NCBI GenBank assembly: GCA_039177505.1
Contig: JBCDFR010000016.1
Location: 7,374-71,373, forward strand
Direction of reading: 5' to 3'
Length of the DNA: 64,000 bases
Origin: JABSQH01 sp039177505
GTDB taxonomy: Bacteria; Actinomycetota; Acidimicrobiia; Acidimicrobiales; Ilumatobacteraceae
Part shown: piece by piece, positions 41,346-50,429 of the stretch
Numbering within the stretch: the first letter of the stretch is position 1
How the letters are laid out: every line of letters starts with the position of its first letter
The notes under the pieces: model-generated
What the model was told of the DNA's origin: nothing
Seen by the model: only the letters and a program-made list of their open reading frames with translations
Databases searched by the model: none
Program-made: the position numbers and the translations under genes

Positions 41346-42584
41346 ATGGCCTCGCCGAGCCGTCTTTCGCACGTGTGGTCGCGGGTGACCGACCTGCAGG
41401 TCGCCCGCGGCCACGGGTGCTACGTCGTCGATACCGACGGCCACGAGTACCTCGACTTCACTGCTGGTATCGCGCCTGCGACGACGGGTCACAGCCACCC
41501 TCGCGTGGTCAAGGCGATCGCCGATCAGGCGGAGCGGTTTCTCCACGCACCGAACAACGTGTACACCCACGACCTCCTCGAGCCGCTTGCCGACCGGCTG
41601 GCCGAGATCACACCGGACGGGATCGACTCGTTCTACTTCACCACGTCGGCCGACGAGGCGATCGAGTCGGCGGTCAAGGTCGCCCGCCAGACGACGGCTC
41701 GGCCGAACATCGTGGTCTTCGATGGGGCCTTCCACGGCCGTACGCACTTCACGATGGCGATGTCGACCTCGCGGGCCCTCGACCGCGAGGGGTATGGGCC
41801 GCTCCCCGGTGGCGTGTACGTGGCACCGTTCCCGGACCCACACACCTCCGACCAGGAGTCGGAGATCTCGCGTGCACTGCGCGGACTGGATCGTCTCTTC
41901 CTGACCCAGACGCCGGCGTCGGAGGTTGCCGCGATCGTGCTCGAACCGGTGATCGCCGAACGGGGGTACATCCCGACCCCGGCGGCCTTCATCGCAGGTG
42001 TCGCCGAGCGATGCCGGACCCACGGCATCTTGCTCATCGTCGACGAGGTGCAGTCAGGGTTCGGACGCACGGGGAAGATGTTCGCCATCGAGTCCCACGA
42101 CGTGCAGCCCGATCTGATGTGTATGGCCAAGGGCATCGCGTCGGGGTTCCCCTTTGCGGCGCTCGGGCTGCGTCGTGAGATCGACGAGCACTGGGTGCCC
42201 GGGAGTCACGGTGGGTCGTTCGACGGCAATCCGATGGCCTGCGCCGCAGCGTTGGCGACGATCGACGTGATCACCGAGCCTGGGTTCCTCGACAACGTCG
42301 TCGCCCGCGGTACGCAGTTGACCGACGCCCTCCGCAACTTGCAGCAGCTCGACAATGCCCTGCAGTACGTCCGCGGTCGAGGGTTGATGGTCGCCACCGA
42401 GTTCGACGGTCCCGATCGGACCGAGGCGATCGTCACCCATTGTCTGCGCGAACACCGAGTGATCCTGATGCGTGCGGGCACGCGCAAACGAACCATTCGA
42501 TGGATGCCGCCGTTGATCGTGTCGTCGAGCCAGATCGACGAAGCCGTCAGTGCCTTCACCGACGCGATCCGCCACACCGGGTAG
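41346..42584 (+). CDS. Class III aminotransferase (4-aminobutyrate aminotransferase-like)
   Basis: A 412-residue PLP enzyme. The class III pattern is LIVDEVQSGFGRTGKMFAIE, with the PLP-binding Lys at K262 in MAKGIASGFPFAALG. N-terminal LDFTAGIAPATTGHSHPRVV and C-terminal VRGRGLMVATEF are also typical. GABA or another omega-amino acid is the probable donor; ornithine and acetylornithine enzymes are related alternatives. A MarR gene begins at the base after its stop. Confidence 0.9.
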   Translation: MASPSRLSHVWSRVTDLQVARGHGCYVVDTDGHEYLDFTAGIAPATTGHSHPRVVKAIADQAERFLHAPNNVYTHDLLEPLADRLAEITPDGIDSFYFTTSADEAIESAVKVARQTTARPNIVVFDGAFHGRTHFTMAMSTSRALDREGYGPLPGGVYVAPFPDPHTSDQESEISRALRGLDRLFLTQTPASEVAAIVLEPVIAERGYIPTPAAFIAGVAERCRTHGILLIVDEVQSGFGRTGKMFAIESHDVQPDLMCMAKGIASGFPFAALGLRREIDEHWVPGSHGGSFDGNPMACAAALATIDVITEPGFLDNVVARGTQLTDALRNLQQLDNALQYVRGRGLMVATEFDGPDRTEAIVTHCLREHRVILMRAGTRKRTIRWMPPLIVSSSQIDEAVSAFTDAIRHTG

Positions 42585-43019
42585 ATGCCCCGACTCGATC
42601 GGGAACGTGTCGGCGCGTGGCGCGGGATGCAGGCCGTTGTCGGCGAACTCGAACGGGCGATCGACGACGAGTTGCGTGCCGAGTGGGACATCCCGCTCGG
42701 GTGGTTCGATGTGTTGGCATCGCTGCAGCGGCTCGGTGGATTGGCCCGGCCGCATGACGTTGCGGCGGACCTGCGTCTGCCGCCGTCAAGTGTGAGTCGG
42801 CGTCTCGATCGGCTGGAGGAGGAAGGTTGGGTGGCACGCCACCGTCACGTCGATGCCGCCGACCTGCGCGCGGTCGATGTCGAGCTGACGCGCACCGGTC
42901 GACGGTTGTGGCGCGAGATGAATGTGACGTATCGGCGCGCGCTGCAGTCGGTGTTCAGCGTGAAGCTCGACGACGCCGAGATCACCGCCCTCCGCGCCGT
43001 CATCGAAAAGCTCGCGTAG
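42585..43019 (+). CDS. MarR-family transcriptional regulator
   Basis: A 144-residue winged-helix protein: LARPHDVAADLRLPPSSVSR then RLDRLEEEGWVARHRHVDAA is the recognition helix and wing, followed by the DLRAVDVELTRTGRRLW motif of MarR proteins. Its ATG immediately follows the aminotransferase stop with no spacing, so it is translated from the same mRNA. It may control the aminotransferase operon or the convergent fadD gene. Confidence 0.85.
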   Translation: MPRLDRERVGAWRGMQAVVGELERAIDDELRAEWDIPLGWFDVLASLQRLGGLARPHDVAADLRLPPSSVSRRLDRLEEEGWVARHRHVDAADLRAVDVELTRTGRRLWREMNVTYRRALQSVFSVKLDDAEITALRAVIEKLA

Positions 43020-43068
43020 GGGGCCGTCCAAGACTGAGGTGCTCCGACCTGCAGTGAGGCCCGGCCAA

Positions 43069-44898
43069 TCAGGAGAGCCCGGCGTACATCTCCTCGATCT
43101 CGTCGGCGTAGCGGGCGTTGACGCCGCGCCGCTTGAGCTTGGAGGTGGGCGTGAGCATGTCGCTGTCGGGTAGCCACTCTTCGCCGGTGAGCGTGAACCT
43201 CTTGATTTGCTCAACCTGCGCGAATTGGGTGTTGATCTCGTCGACACCCTTTTGCACCTCGGCGATCACGTCAGGATCGGCCGCCAGCTCGGCGAGGCTC
43301 TTGTCGCCCTTGCCGTTGGCGGCGGCCCACACCGGCGTCGCCTCGGGGTCGAGGACGAGGATTGCCGACACGAACTTGCGCTGATCCCCGATCGCTGCGG
43401 CCTGGCCGATGACCGGGATCGTCTTGAGGGCAGCTTCGAGGTTGGCTGGGCTGATGTTCTTGCCGCCGGAGGTGATGATCAGTTCCTTCTTGCGGTCGAC
43501 GATCTTGATGTAGCCCTCGTCGTCGATTTCGCCGATGTCGCCGGAGTGCAGCCAGCCGTCGATGATCGTCTCGGCGGTCTTCTCCTCGGCCTTGAGGTAT
43601 CCCTGGAAGACGTTGCCGCCGCGACAGATCACCTCGCCGTCGTCGGCGATGATCACTTCCATACCGGGCGCGGCGCGTCCGACGGTGCCGGCCTTGTTGC
43701 GCTCGGGCGACCAGGTCATCGGGCCTGTCGACTCCGACATGCCGTAGATCTCCGACAGCGGCACGCCGACGGCATCGAACCACTGCAGCACCGGTACCGG
43801 AATCGGCGCTGCGCCGGTGACCGCCACGTCGACCGCATCGAGACCGACGAGGCCACGTACCTGGGCGAATGCCGCGGCGTCTAGGAAGTCGAGCGTCGCC
43901 TGCTGTTCATCGGAGAAGTCGCCGTCGAGGTTCGACTCGCGGATCTCGATGGCGGCGCGCACACCGTCGTCGAACTGTGCCTTCTTGTCGGGATCGGCAC
44001 CGAGGGCGGCGTTCACCCCGTTGTAGATCTTCTCCCACACGCGGGGAACCCCGAAGATGATCTGCGGGTGGACCTCTTTCAGGTATGCGGTGAGCTGGTT
44101 CGGGTCGGGGCAGCAGTAGACCGAGTAGCCGAGCATCATCGCTTGGTAGTGGCTCATCGCCCGCTCGGCGATGTGTGCCATCGGCAAGTACGACACCGCG
44201 CGCTTGCCGAGGAAGTCGTCGAAGTCGATGCAGTCCTTCAGGATCTCGACCGTGTAGACGACGTTGTACTGACTGATCATCACACCCTTGGGTGGGCCGG
44301 TGGTACCGGAGGTGTAGATCAAGGTGGCCAAGTCGTCGGGTGACGTCGCCGCTGCGAGCTCAGCGAGATCGGCGCTGCCCGAGTTCATCAAGTCGCTGGC
44401 TGGGTGCACGCCGTCGGGGAGCGGGCCCTCCGGTGGCTCGATCACGTAGATCTGACGCAGGTTCGGGAGTTCGCCGCGCACCTTGAGGATCCGCTCGAGG
44501 AAACCGTTGTCTTCAACGATTGCGATCTCAGCCTCGGCGTGACCGGCGAGGTATTCGATCTCCTCGGGTGACGAGGAGTTGTAGATGCTCACCGGCGTGG
44601 CGCTGAGAAATTGGGCAGCCGCGTCGAGCCAATGGAAGTCCGGCCGGTTGCGCATCATCAGCAGCATTCGTTGTCCGGATTGCAGCCCGGCGGCTCGAAG
44701 ACCGGCGGCAGCAGCGGCCACCTGGTCGGCAAACTGCTGGTAGGTCCAACTGTTCCAACCGTCCTCGGCCTTCATCGAGTGCAACGCAGGGGCGCTGGGG
44801 TGGGCCGCAACGAGGTCGACGAAGGCCTGCGGCACGGTTCGGCCCGCGGACAGGGCGTCGATCTCATCGATGGTGGACAGTGGCTTCAAACCGCTCAT
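43069..44898 (-). CDS. Long-chain acyl-CoA synthetase (FadD15-like)
   Basis: A 609-residue AMP-forming ligase. The A3 motif is YTSGTTGPPKGVMIS, followed by the A5 region YGMSESTGPMTW, and A8 DGWLHSGDIGEIDDEGYIKI with A10-type DRKKELIITSGGKNISPAN. This long form, with its insertion before GKNISP and its length around 600, is the FadD15/bacterial LACS type. It activates fatty acids to acyl-CoA at the membrane for beta-oxidation or lipid synthesis. Single gene; the upstream flank has a weak inverted repeat around 44931-44952. Confidence 0.93.
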   Translation of the reverse strand: MSGLKPLSTIDEIDALSAGRTVPQAFVDLVAAHPSAPALHSMKAEDGWNSWTYQQFADQVAAAAAGLRAAGLQSGQRMLLMMRNRPDFHWLDAAAQFLSATPVSIYNSSSPEEIEYLAGHAEAEIAIVEDNGFLERILKVRGELPNLRQIYVIEPPEGPLPDGVHPASDLMNSGSADLAELAAATSPDDLATLIYTSGTTGPPKGVMISQYNVVYTVEILKDCIDFDDFLGKRAVSYLPMAHIAERAMSHYQAMMLGYSVYCCPDPNQLTAYLKEVHPQIIFGVPRVWEKIYNGVNAALGADPDKKAQFDDGVRAAIEIRESNLDGDFSDEQQATLDFLDAAAFAQVRGLVGLDAVDVAVTGAAPIPVPVLQWFDAVGVPLSEIYGMSESTGPMTWSPERNKAGTVGRAAPGMEVIIADDGEVICRGGNVFQGYLKAEEKTAETIIDGWLHSGDIGEIDDEGYIKIVDRKKELIITSGGKNISPANLEAALKTIPVIGQAAAIGDQRKFVSAILVLDPEATPVWAAANGKGDKSLAELAADPDVIAEVQKGVDEINTQFAQVEQIKRFTLTGEEWLPDSDMLTPTSKLKRRGVNARYADEIEEMYAGLS

Positions 44899-45024
44899 GT
44901 GACCATTGTCGCACGCGTTGGCGAGTTACGAAACCAACTTCGCATGTTGTTTGCCGCGATGAGACCATGCGAGTCGTCGAGGCATCGCCGTCCGGTCCGT
45001 CGCCGCGTCCCATACGATGGGTGT

Positions 45025-45291
45025 ATGCCGGCGTTTGGCACCGTCGTGTGGGTCGCAGTCGGGCTGCTGATTGGCTACGTGCTGTGGAAAAGCGGCATTG
45101 CCGTGCTCCGTGGCCTCACCTCGATGCCGCCCGAGCCTCCGCCTGCCGGTGAACTACGCAAGGTGAACCGCAGGTATCGGTGCGATGTCTGCGGTGTTGA
45201 ACTGAAGTTGACAATGGCGCCAGATGAGGATCCACCGCCGCCAACGCACTGTCTCGAGGACATGACCGAGGTGGCGCCGCTCTACGAGTGA
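45025..45291 (+). CDS. Small membrane protein with zinc-ribbon-like tail
   Basis: An 88-residue protein: one N-terminal membrane segment (VVWVAVGLLIGYVLWKSGIA, residues 6-25), a Pro-rich linker (SMPPEPPPAGELRK), and a cytoplasmic CDVCG motif followed about 24 residues later by THC. The single CxxC plus HC could bind one zinc ion. It lies beside crgA and upstream of the growth block. Function unknown. It has a clear ATG at 45025, although the frame is open upstream. Confidence 0.65.
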   Translation: MPAFGTVVWVAVGLLIGYVLWKSGIAVLRGLTSMPPEPPPAGELRKVNRRYRCDVCGVELKLTMAPDEDPPPPTHCLEDMTEVAPLYE

Positions 45292-45309
45292 GCTGGACCC
45301 ACGGGGTCG

Positions 45310-45331
45310 TTATCCACACAACTGTGGATAA
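45310..45331. promoter_or_regulatory. Inverted pair of perfect DnaA boxes
   Basis: TTATCCACA (45310-45318) and TGTGGATAA (45323-45331), both matching the classical DnaA box exactly, face each other across CAAC. With flanking bases the dyad is GTTATCCACA/TGTGGATAAC. It lies in the 127-bp gap between the convergent small membrane protein and crgA genes. Confidence 0.7.
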
Positions 45332-45362
45332 CTTGGGCAGAACTACACGACTGTGATTTGAG

Positions 45363-45371
45363 TTGCCCACA
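45363..45371 (+). promoter_or_regulatory. Third DnaA-box-like site
   Basis: TTGCCCACA differs by one base from the high-GC actinobacterial DnaA box TTGTCCACA. It lies 31 bp beyond the perfect inverted pair. Confidence 0.4.
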
Positions 45372-45418
45372 GGTCGGATCGACCGACGGGCGCGGCGATA
45401 CACCTGGTGGTGGCGTCG

Positions 45419-45781
45419 CTATTGCCACTTGGTGGCCGTGTACAGGCCACCGAGGATCAGCGCCAGCCCGACCAGGGTCGGCCAGTTGGACTCGGTGAAC
45501 ACCAGATACCGGGCCATGATGAGCAAGCCGCCGCCGATCAGCAGCACCAGCATGATCACCGGAATGTACGACGGAGGGATCAGCTGGCGTTTGGTCTGCT
45601 TGGGGGTGTAGCGCGACGACGCGTCCACGCCGCGGCGTGGGCCTTCGTCGGCCGCGCGCGCCGTGCTCGACGACGAGGCGTTCGAATTCGAGTCGTCGTT
45701 CGCCGACGTCGCCGGACGATCGCCCGGACGAGTCCCCTTCGGGGTCACGCGGCCGCCCGACTTGCGCTTGGGAGGTGCCAT
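45419..45781 (-). CDS. crgA: Cell division protein CrgA
   Basis: A 120-residue protein: a basic, Ser/Asn-rich disordered N-terminus (about 1-60), the CrgA motif SSRYTPKQTKRQLIPPSYIP, then two membrane helices (VIMLVLLIGGGLLIMARYLV; LVGLALILGGLYTATKW) separated by ESNWPT. CrgA is an actinobacterial divisome protein that helps recruit FtsI and restrains Z-ring or septum formation. ATG 45781 was chosen over an upstream ATG as the conserved MAPPKRKSGG start. Divergent from the glutamine amidotransferase gene. Confidence 0.92.
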   Translation of the reverse strand: MAPPKRKSGGRVTPKGTRPGDRPATSANDDSNSNASSSSTARAADEGPRRGVDASSRYTPKQTKRQLIPPSYIPVIMLVLLIGGGLLIMARYLVFTESNWPTLVGLALILGGLYTATKWQ

Positions 45782-45844
45782 CGGCGTGCGAGTGTAGGCG
45801 ATTCTCGCACCGGTGCGGCCACGGTGGTCGTCCATACTGGTGGT

Positions 45845-46432
45845 GTGCCCCGCGTCCTCGTGATCGACAGCTACGACAGCTTCGTCTACAACCTGGTGCA
45901 GTACCTCGGCGAGCTCGGCGCCGAGCCGTACGTCGTGCGCAACGACGAGGTGACGGTGAGCGGCGCGTTGGCCACAGCGCCCGACGCGGTATTGCTCTCA
46001 CCTGGCCCAGGCCGACCCGAAGACAGCGGCATCCTGTGTGACTCGATCGAGGCGTTCGCTGGCCAGGGCGTGCCGATACTCGGTGTCTGCCTCGGCCACC
46101 AGGCGATCGGTCATGTCTACGGCGCCGAGGTGGTCGGCGCGCCGGAGCTGATGCACGGCAAGACCTCGCCTGTCGGGCACGACGGCCGCGGTGCCTTTTC
46201 CGGCCTGCCGAGTCCGTTGACAGCGACGCGCTACCACTCGTTGACGCTCGCGCCGGACTCGATCCCCGAGGTCCTCGAGGTGACCGCGACGGCGCCCGAC
46301 GGTGTGGTGATGGGGGTCCGCCATCGCGACCTGCCCGTCGAAGGCGTGCAGTTTCATCCCGAGAGCATCCTCACCGGGTGCGGCCACGACCTACTGCGCA
46401 ATTTCCTCAGCACGAGCGCCGCCTCCCGCTGA
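45845..46432 (+). CDS. Glutamine amidotransferase, TrpG/PabA type
   Basis: A 195-residue class I glutamine amidotransferase. N-terminal VLVIDSYDSFVYNLVQYLGE is diagnostic for the anthranilate / aminodeoxychorismate synthase small subunit. The triad is C82 in GVCLGHQAIG, with H171 and E173 in GVQFHPESIL. It supplies ammonia to TrpE or PabB for tryptophan or folate. No synthase large-subunit gene is adjacent, and its fixed position beside crgA and pknB is typical in actinobacteria. Start GTG 45845. Confidence 0.92.
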   Translation: MPRVLVIDSYDSFVYNLVQYLGELGAEPYVVRNDEVTVSGALATAPDAVLLSPGPGRPEDSGILCDSIEAFAGQGVPILGVCLGHQAIGHVYGAEVVGAPELMHGKTSPVGHDGRGAFSGLPSPLTATRYHSLTLAPDSIPEVLEVTATAPDGVVMGVRHRDLPVEGVQFHPESILTGCGHDLLRNFLSTSAASR

Positions 46433-46441
46433 ACACCCCCA

Positions 46442-46566
46442 CGGAAATACCGGGGATGCCGTGCGATGTTCGCACGGAATCGCGAACAGAACCGGAGCCG
46501 ATCGCGGCCGCGCTGGTTCTTGTCACCAGAACGTGCGCGTAGCGCACGGAATCCCCGGTATTTCGG
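46442..46566. repeat. Dispersed intergenic repeat, copy 2: inverted pair between convergent genes
   Basis: The same repeat as at 38776, present twice in opposite orientation. The outer arms (46444-46465 and 46543-46564, 22 nt, one mismatch) contain the block AAATACCGGGGAT. The left copy also has GGAATCGCGAACAGAACCG. Inner hairpins are CCGTGCGA/TCGCACGG (46459-46477), CTGGT/ACCAG (46513-46529) and CGTGCGC/GCGCACG (46532-46548). It sits between the convergent amidotransferase and pknB genes and can serve as a bidirectional terminator. Confidence 0.8.
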
Positions 46567-46586
46567 AGCGGGTGATTCGAGGTGTA

Positions 46587-48830
46587 TTACGGCGCTGACG
46601 TCTCGGTGGGGATCGTCGTGGTCGTGGTCGTCGTGGTCGTGGTCGACGTGGTGCTAGTGGTCGACGTCGTGGTGGTCGGGGGGAGGGTGGTCACCGGGCC
46701 GGTGGCCCGACCGACGGTGATCGTTACCTCGGTGCCGGGGTCGACCTGGGAGCCGGCAGGAATGTCCTGAGCGATGACCAGACCGTCGTCGACACTGCCC
46801 GGGCTGACATCCTGGAAGACCGTTCGGACGGTGAGACCGGCGCTCGTGAGTGTGTTGCTCGCTCTGCCGGCGGTCTGGCCCTCGACCGGTGGGACCGTCA
46901 CCGGGGCTGGCCCGGACGACACGATGATGACCACCGCGGCACCCTCATTGACCACGGCGCCTGCGCCCGGCTCGATGTCGAGCACCGTGCCGACGTTGAA
47001 CTGGGACGACTGGAGCGCGGTGGTGACGGTGAAGTTGTAGGGCGGCGACTCGAGCGTGGCTCGTGCTTCGATCTCGTTCTGGCCGATGACTTCGCCCGGC
47101 ACCTGCACCTGGGTTTCGGTCACTGCGGTTGCCACGGTCAGATTCACCGCTGTGCCTTGGAGCGCCTGCGTGTCCGCCGGCGGATCGGAGCTGAGCACCG
47201 TGTTCTCGCCAACCTCATCCGTCTCTTGGAACGTGATCTCGCCAATAGCGAATCCGGTGCTCTCGAGGCGAGCCTCGGCTTCGCCGAGAGCGATGCCGAC
47301 GACGTTGGGAATCGGCACCAGCTGAGAGTCGGGATTGAAGTACACCACCACCTCTTGGCCCTCGAGGATCAGCGAGCCGGGTGCGGGATCGGTGCGGAAC
47401 ACGAAGCCCTCGGGCACCAGCCCGGTCGTTTCCTCGATGGTTCGGTACGGGATGTCGAGCTCTTCCAGACTGGCTGTGACCACCTCGAGTCGTTGCGGCG
47501 GATCGGTGTAGTCCTCCAACACGAGTTGGCGCGGTTCGTCGGCGGCCTCGTCGGCCGACAGCGTCTGGAACATCAGCACGCCGCCGACGACGAGCACGAT
47601 GAGTGCAACGAACGCGGCCACCGCGTACCAGCCGGTGCGCGAGGAGTTCGTGTCGTAGTACGCAGCATCGGCCGAGGCGCCGGTGGGGTAGCCGGCTTCG
47701 AGCATGCCGGTCGAGGGCACCGACGTCGACTGCGGGGTCCCGGTCGGGGGTACTGCACCCGTGTTTGGAGGGGTCGTCGGGTTGACCGAGGTGGCGCCGG
47801 CGGCGGCTGCCGCCGCCCCACCTGCGGCTGCCGCTGCCCCACCGGCGGCTGCGGCGCGCTTGGCATTCTGTACCGCTTCGAGAGCCATTACTGGCTCGTC
47901 GTTGCGGAATCGCCGGAGGTCGTCGCGTAGCGCGCCGGCGGTGGGATACCGCAGTTTGGGGTCTTTGGCCAACAGCTTGGCGACGATCGCTTCGAACGGC
48001 TTGGGCACGTCGGCGACGATCTGCACGAGCGGCTGTGGCGCGTCGTGTACCTGCTTGTAGGCGATGCTCACCGGGTTCTCGCCCGAGAACGGTGGCCGCC
48101 CCGCGACCATCTCGTACATCACCACACCGAGCGAGTACAGGTCGCTGCGCGGGTCGGGTTGGGCGCCTTGGGCCTGCTCGGGTGAGAAGTAGGTGGCCGT
48201 GCCCATCACCGAGCCGGCCTGGGTGAGGTTCGATTCGGTCGGTGCGTTCATCGCGCGGGCGATGCCGAAGTCGGCAACTTTCACCTGGCCGTTCGAGCCG
48301 ATCAGGATGTTGGCCGGTTTGATGTCACGGTGGGCGACGTCGTTGTCGTGGGCGAAGCCCAACGCGGCGGCGACCTCGCTGGCGATCTCTGCAGCCTGCT
48401 TTGCGGTGAGCTGCTTGTTGGCCTGGAGGATCTCGGCCAGCGTGCGTCCCTGCACCTCCTCCATCGCGATGAAGTAGGTCCCCTCGTACTTGCCCCAGTC
48501 GTAGACGTTGACGATGTTGGGGTGTGAAAGGTTGGCCGCCGACTGCGCTTCGCGACGGAAGCGTTCGACGAAGTTGGCGTCGGTGGCGAACTCGGGAAAC
48601 AGGACTTTGATCGCCACCTGGCGATCGAGCAACAGATCGCGCGCCGAGAACACATCGGCCATGCCACCGCGGCCGATGCGCTTGTGGATCTCGTAGCGGT
48701 CGTTGATGACCGTCGCTTCGCCGTTCCCGCTCACGTCACTGCTGCCAATTTCTACGCCCCGGTTTTCGGGGCGGGCCAAGGTTACCGACGGGCCTGTGCC
48801 ATTGGCCCGCACCTGGGGTTCGACCGTCAT
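46587..48830 (-). CDS. pknB: Ser/Thr protein kinase PknB with PASTA domains
   Basis: A 747-residue transmembrane kinase. Kinase domain about 45-310: glycine loop IGRGGMADVF, K75, catalytic D169 in HRDIKPANIL, D187 in DFG, activation-loop SVMGTATYFSPEQ. The juxtamembrane Ala/Gly-rich linker is 325-350 and the membrane helix 401-423. Four extracytoplasmic PASTA-type repeats follow (about 432-500, atypical; 505-568; 573-638; 642-707), which sense muropeptides in this family. A 38-residue Thr-rich tail ends the protein. It heads or belongs to the - strand pknB-pbpA-rodA-pstP-fha set. No second kinase (PknA) is present here. Confidence 0.96.
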   Translation of the reverse strand: MTVEPQVRANGTGPSVTLARPENRGVEIGSSDVSGNGEATVINDRYEIHKRIGRGGMADVFSARDLLLDRQVAIKVLFPEFATDANFVERFRREAQSAANLSHPNIVNVYDWGKYEGTYFIAMEEVQGRTLAEILQANKQLTAKQAAEIASEVAAALGFAHDNDVAHRDIKPANILIGSNGQVKVADFGIARAMNAPTESNLTQAGSVMGTATYFSPEQAQGAQPDPRSDLYSLGVVMYEMVAGRPPFSGENPVSIAYKQVHDAPQPLVQIVADVPKPFEAIVAKLLAKDPKLRYPTAGALRDDLRRFRNDEPVMALEAVQNAKRAAAAGGAAAAAGGAAAAAAGATSVNPTTPPNTGAVPPTGTPQSTSVPSTGMLEAGYPTGASADAAYYDTNSSRTGWYAVAAFVALIVLVVGGVLMFQTLSADEAADEPRQLVLEDYTDPPQRLEVVTASLEELDIPYRTIEETTGLVPEGFVFRTDPAPGSLILEGQEVVVYFNPDSQLVPIPNVVGIALGEAEARLESTGFAIGEITFQETDEVGENTVLSSDPPADTQALQGTAVNLTVATAVTETQVQVPGEVIGQNEIEARATLESPPYNFTVTTALQSSQFNVGTVLDIEPGAGAVVNEGAAVVIIVSSGPAPVTVPPVEGQTAGRASNTLTSAGLTVRTVFQDVSPGSVDDGLVIAQDIPAGSQVDPGTEVTITVGRATGPVTTLPPTTTTSTTSTTSTTTTTTTTTTIPTETSAP

Positions 48831-48863
48831 GGGCGGTTAGACGATCGGTGACCCGCTCCGGTT

Positions 48864-50429
48864 TCATCCGTCGGACTCGAGTCCCGGTTCGGGATCGGCG
48901 TTCCCCGGTAGGTCGGCCGGTTCGTTGGCCGCGTCGGCCTCGGCGCCGGGTCCGGTCAGCATGAAGTCGAGCATGCCCTTGGCGATGGGGCCGGCCAGCC
49001 GGCCGCCGGTGGCCGCAGCGTCAGCGGTCGACTCCACGTTGATCAGCGACACCGCCACTGCGTATTGCGGATCGTCGGCCGGCGCGAACGCGATGATCCA
49101 GGCGTGTGAGAGGTCGGGATTGGATTCGAGGCCGAGCTCGGCGGTGCCGGTCTTGGCTGCCACCGGAATGCCACCTTCGAGACCAATGCAACAACTGGCG
49201 GTGCCGCGTTCGGCGACGCCCCGCATGAAGTCGGTCATGATCAGCGCGTTCTCGGGCGAAAGTGGGTTCTTCCACACCGCCGGGTCGGCTTCGTCGAGCA
49301 CCCGGCCCTGGCTGTCGTAGGTCGCCTCCACGACGTACGGCTCCATCATGAACCCGCCGTTGGCCACGGTCGAGGCGACCATCGCCATGTGCAGCGGCAC
49401 CATCTGGGTTTCGCTCTGCCCGAAACCGCGGATGCCGAGCTGCGGCAGCTCTTGGTCGAGGTCGTCGGTGGTGCCGAAGGTGCTGGCCGCCGATCGTGGA
49501 ATGTCGAGGGGGATCTCTTCACCGACGCCCCATGCCTCGACCCCTTCGACCATCGCCTCGGGTCCGAGTTCGATTGCGGTGCGCGCGAAGGGGATGTTGC
49601 AGCTCCGCGCGAAGACGGTCGCCATGTCGCCACCGCACGTCGATCCGTTGTAGTTCTGGATCGGGTTGTCGGTCTGCGGCGGGACCCACTGGCTCTCGTT
49701 GGGAAACACGGTCTCGGGCGACAACACCCCGGCTTCGAGACCGATCCCGGTGGTGATCACCTTGAACGTCGAACCTGGCATGTATCGCTCCTGGTAGGCG
49801 TTCGCCAAGAGTGGGTTGCCTTCCTCGTTCTGTAGCTCGGTGATCACCTCCTGAGCGACGTCGAAGTCGGCGTTGACGAAGGTGTTCGGGTCGTAGGTCG
49901 GGTTCGAGAACATCGCTCGCACCGCACCGGTCTGTGGCTCCATCAACACGATCGAGCCTGGTTGGCCGGCGAGGAAGAAGCGGGCGGCTTGCTGGGCATC
50001 GTGCCGAATCGCCAACTCGACCGAGCCCGAGTTGTCGAACTCGCCGCTCAGCAGGTCGCCGAGGCCGCGCACCTGTTGGGCGGCGGTCGAGCCGGTGAGC
50101 ACGTCGCCGTAGACCCGCTCGACCTGGGTCGATCCGAAGGCAAACGTGAAGTAGCCGGTGATGTCGGCGAGCAGTTCACCGTCCGGGTACTCACGTCGAT
50201 AGTCGTAGGTTTCGCCGGGAGGGGTCGGCTCGGAGAAGGCCGCGACGATCCCATCGGCGGTGACGATCGGGCCGCGCGGTTTGTTGAACTCGCGCAGCAC
50301 GGCACGCGTGTTGTCGAACTGGGCGTCGAGCTCTTCTTTGCGGCCGACCTGCCAGTAGTTGAGCGCGACGAACAGCACCACGTAGCACGCCATCAAACCG
50401 AGCGCGAGCTGGCGGATCTGCCGGTTCAC
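48864..50429 (-). CDS. pbpA: Penicillin-binding protein, elongation-type transpeptidase PbpA
   Basis: A 521-residue class B PBP. It has one N-terminal membrane helix (LALGLMACYVVLFVALNYW), a dimerisation/pedestal region (about 40-155), and a transpeptidase domain with the nucleophile S220 in GSTFKVITTG, the SxN motif SCN in ARSCNIPFA, and KTG in AAKTGTAEL. It cross-links peptidoglycan together with the SEDS protein encoded upstream. Start GTG 50429 overlaps the rodA stop by 4 bp, matching the RodA-PbpA pairing. An Asp/Glu-rich C-terminal tail is disordered. Confidence 0.94.
   Translation of the reverse strand: MNRQIRQLALGLMACYVVLFVALNYWQVGRKEELDAQFDNTRAVLREFNKPRGPIVTADGIVAAFSEPTPPGETYDYRREYPDGELLADITGYFTFAFGSTQVERVYGDVLTGSTAAQQVRGLGDLLSGEFDNSGSVELAIRHDAQQAARFFLAGQPGSIVLMEPQTGAVRAMFSNPTYDPNTFVNADFDVAQEVITELQNEEGNPLLANAYQERYMPGSTFKVITTGIGLEAGVLSPETVFPNESQWVPPQTDNPIQNYNGSTCGGDMATVFARSCNIPFARTAIELGPEAMVEGVEAWGVGEEIPLDIPRSAASTFGTTDDLDQELPQLGIRGFGQSETQMVPLHMAMVASTVANGGFMMEPYVVEATYDSQGRVLDEADPAVWKNPLSPENALIMTDFMRGVAERGTASCCIGLEGGIPVAAKTGTAELGLESNPDLSHAWIIAFAPADDPQYAVAVSLINVESTADAAATGGRLAGPIAKGMLDFMLTGPGAEADAANEPADLPGNADPEPGLESDG

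Noticed and set aside
45310..45371. A replication origin
   Set aside because: Only two perfect and one imperfect DnaA boxes, no AT-rich unwinding region, and no dnaA or dnaN in the window. Kept as a DnaA site, not oriC.
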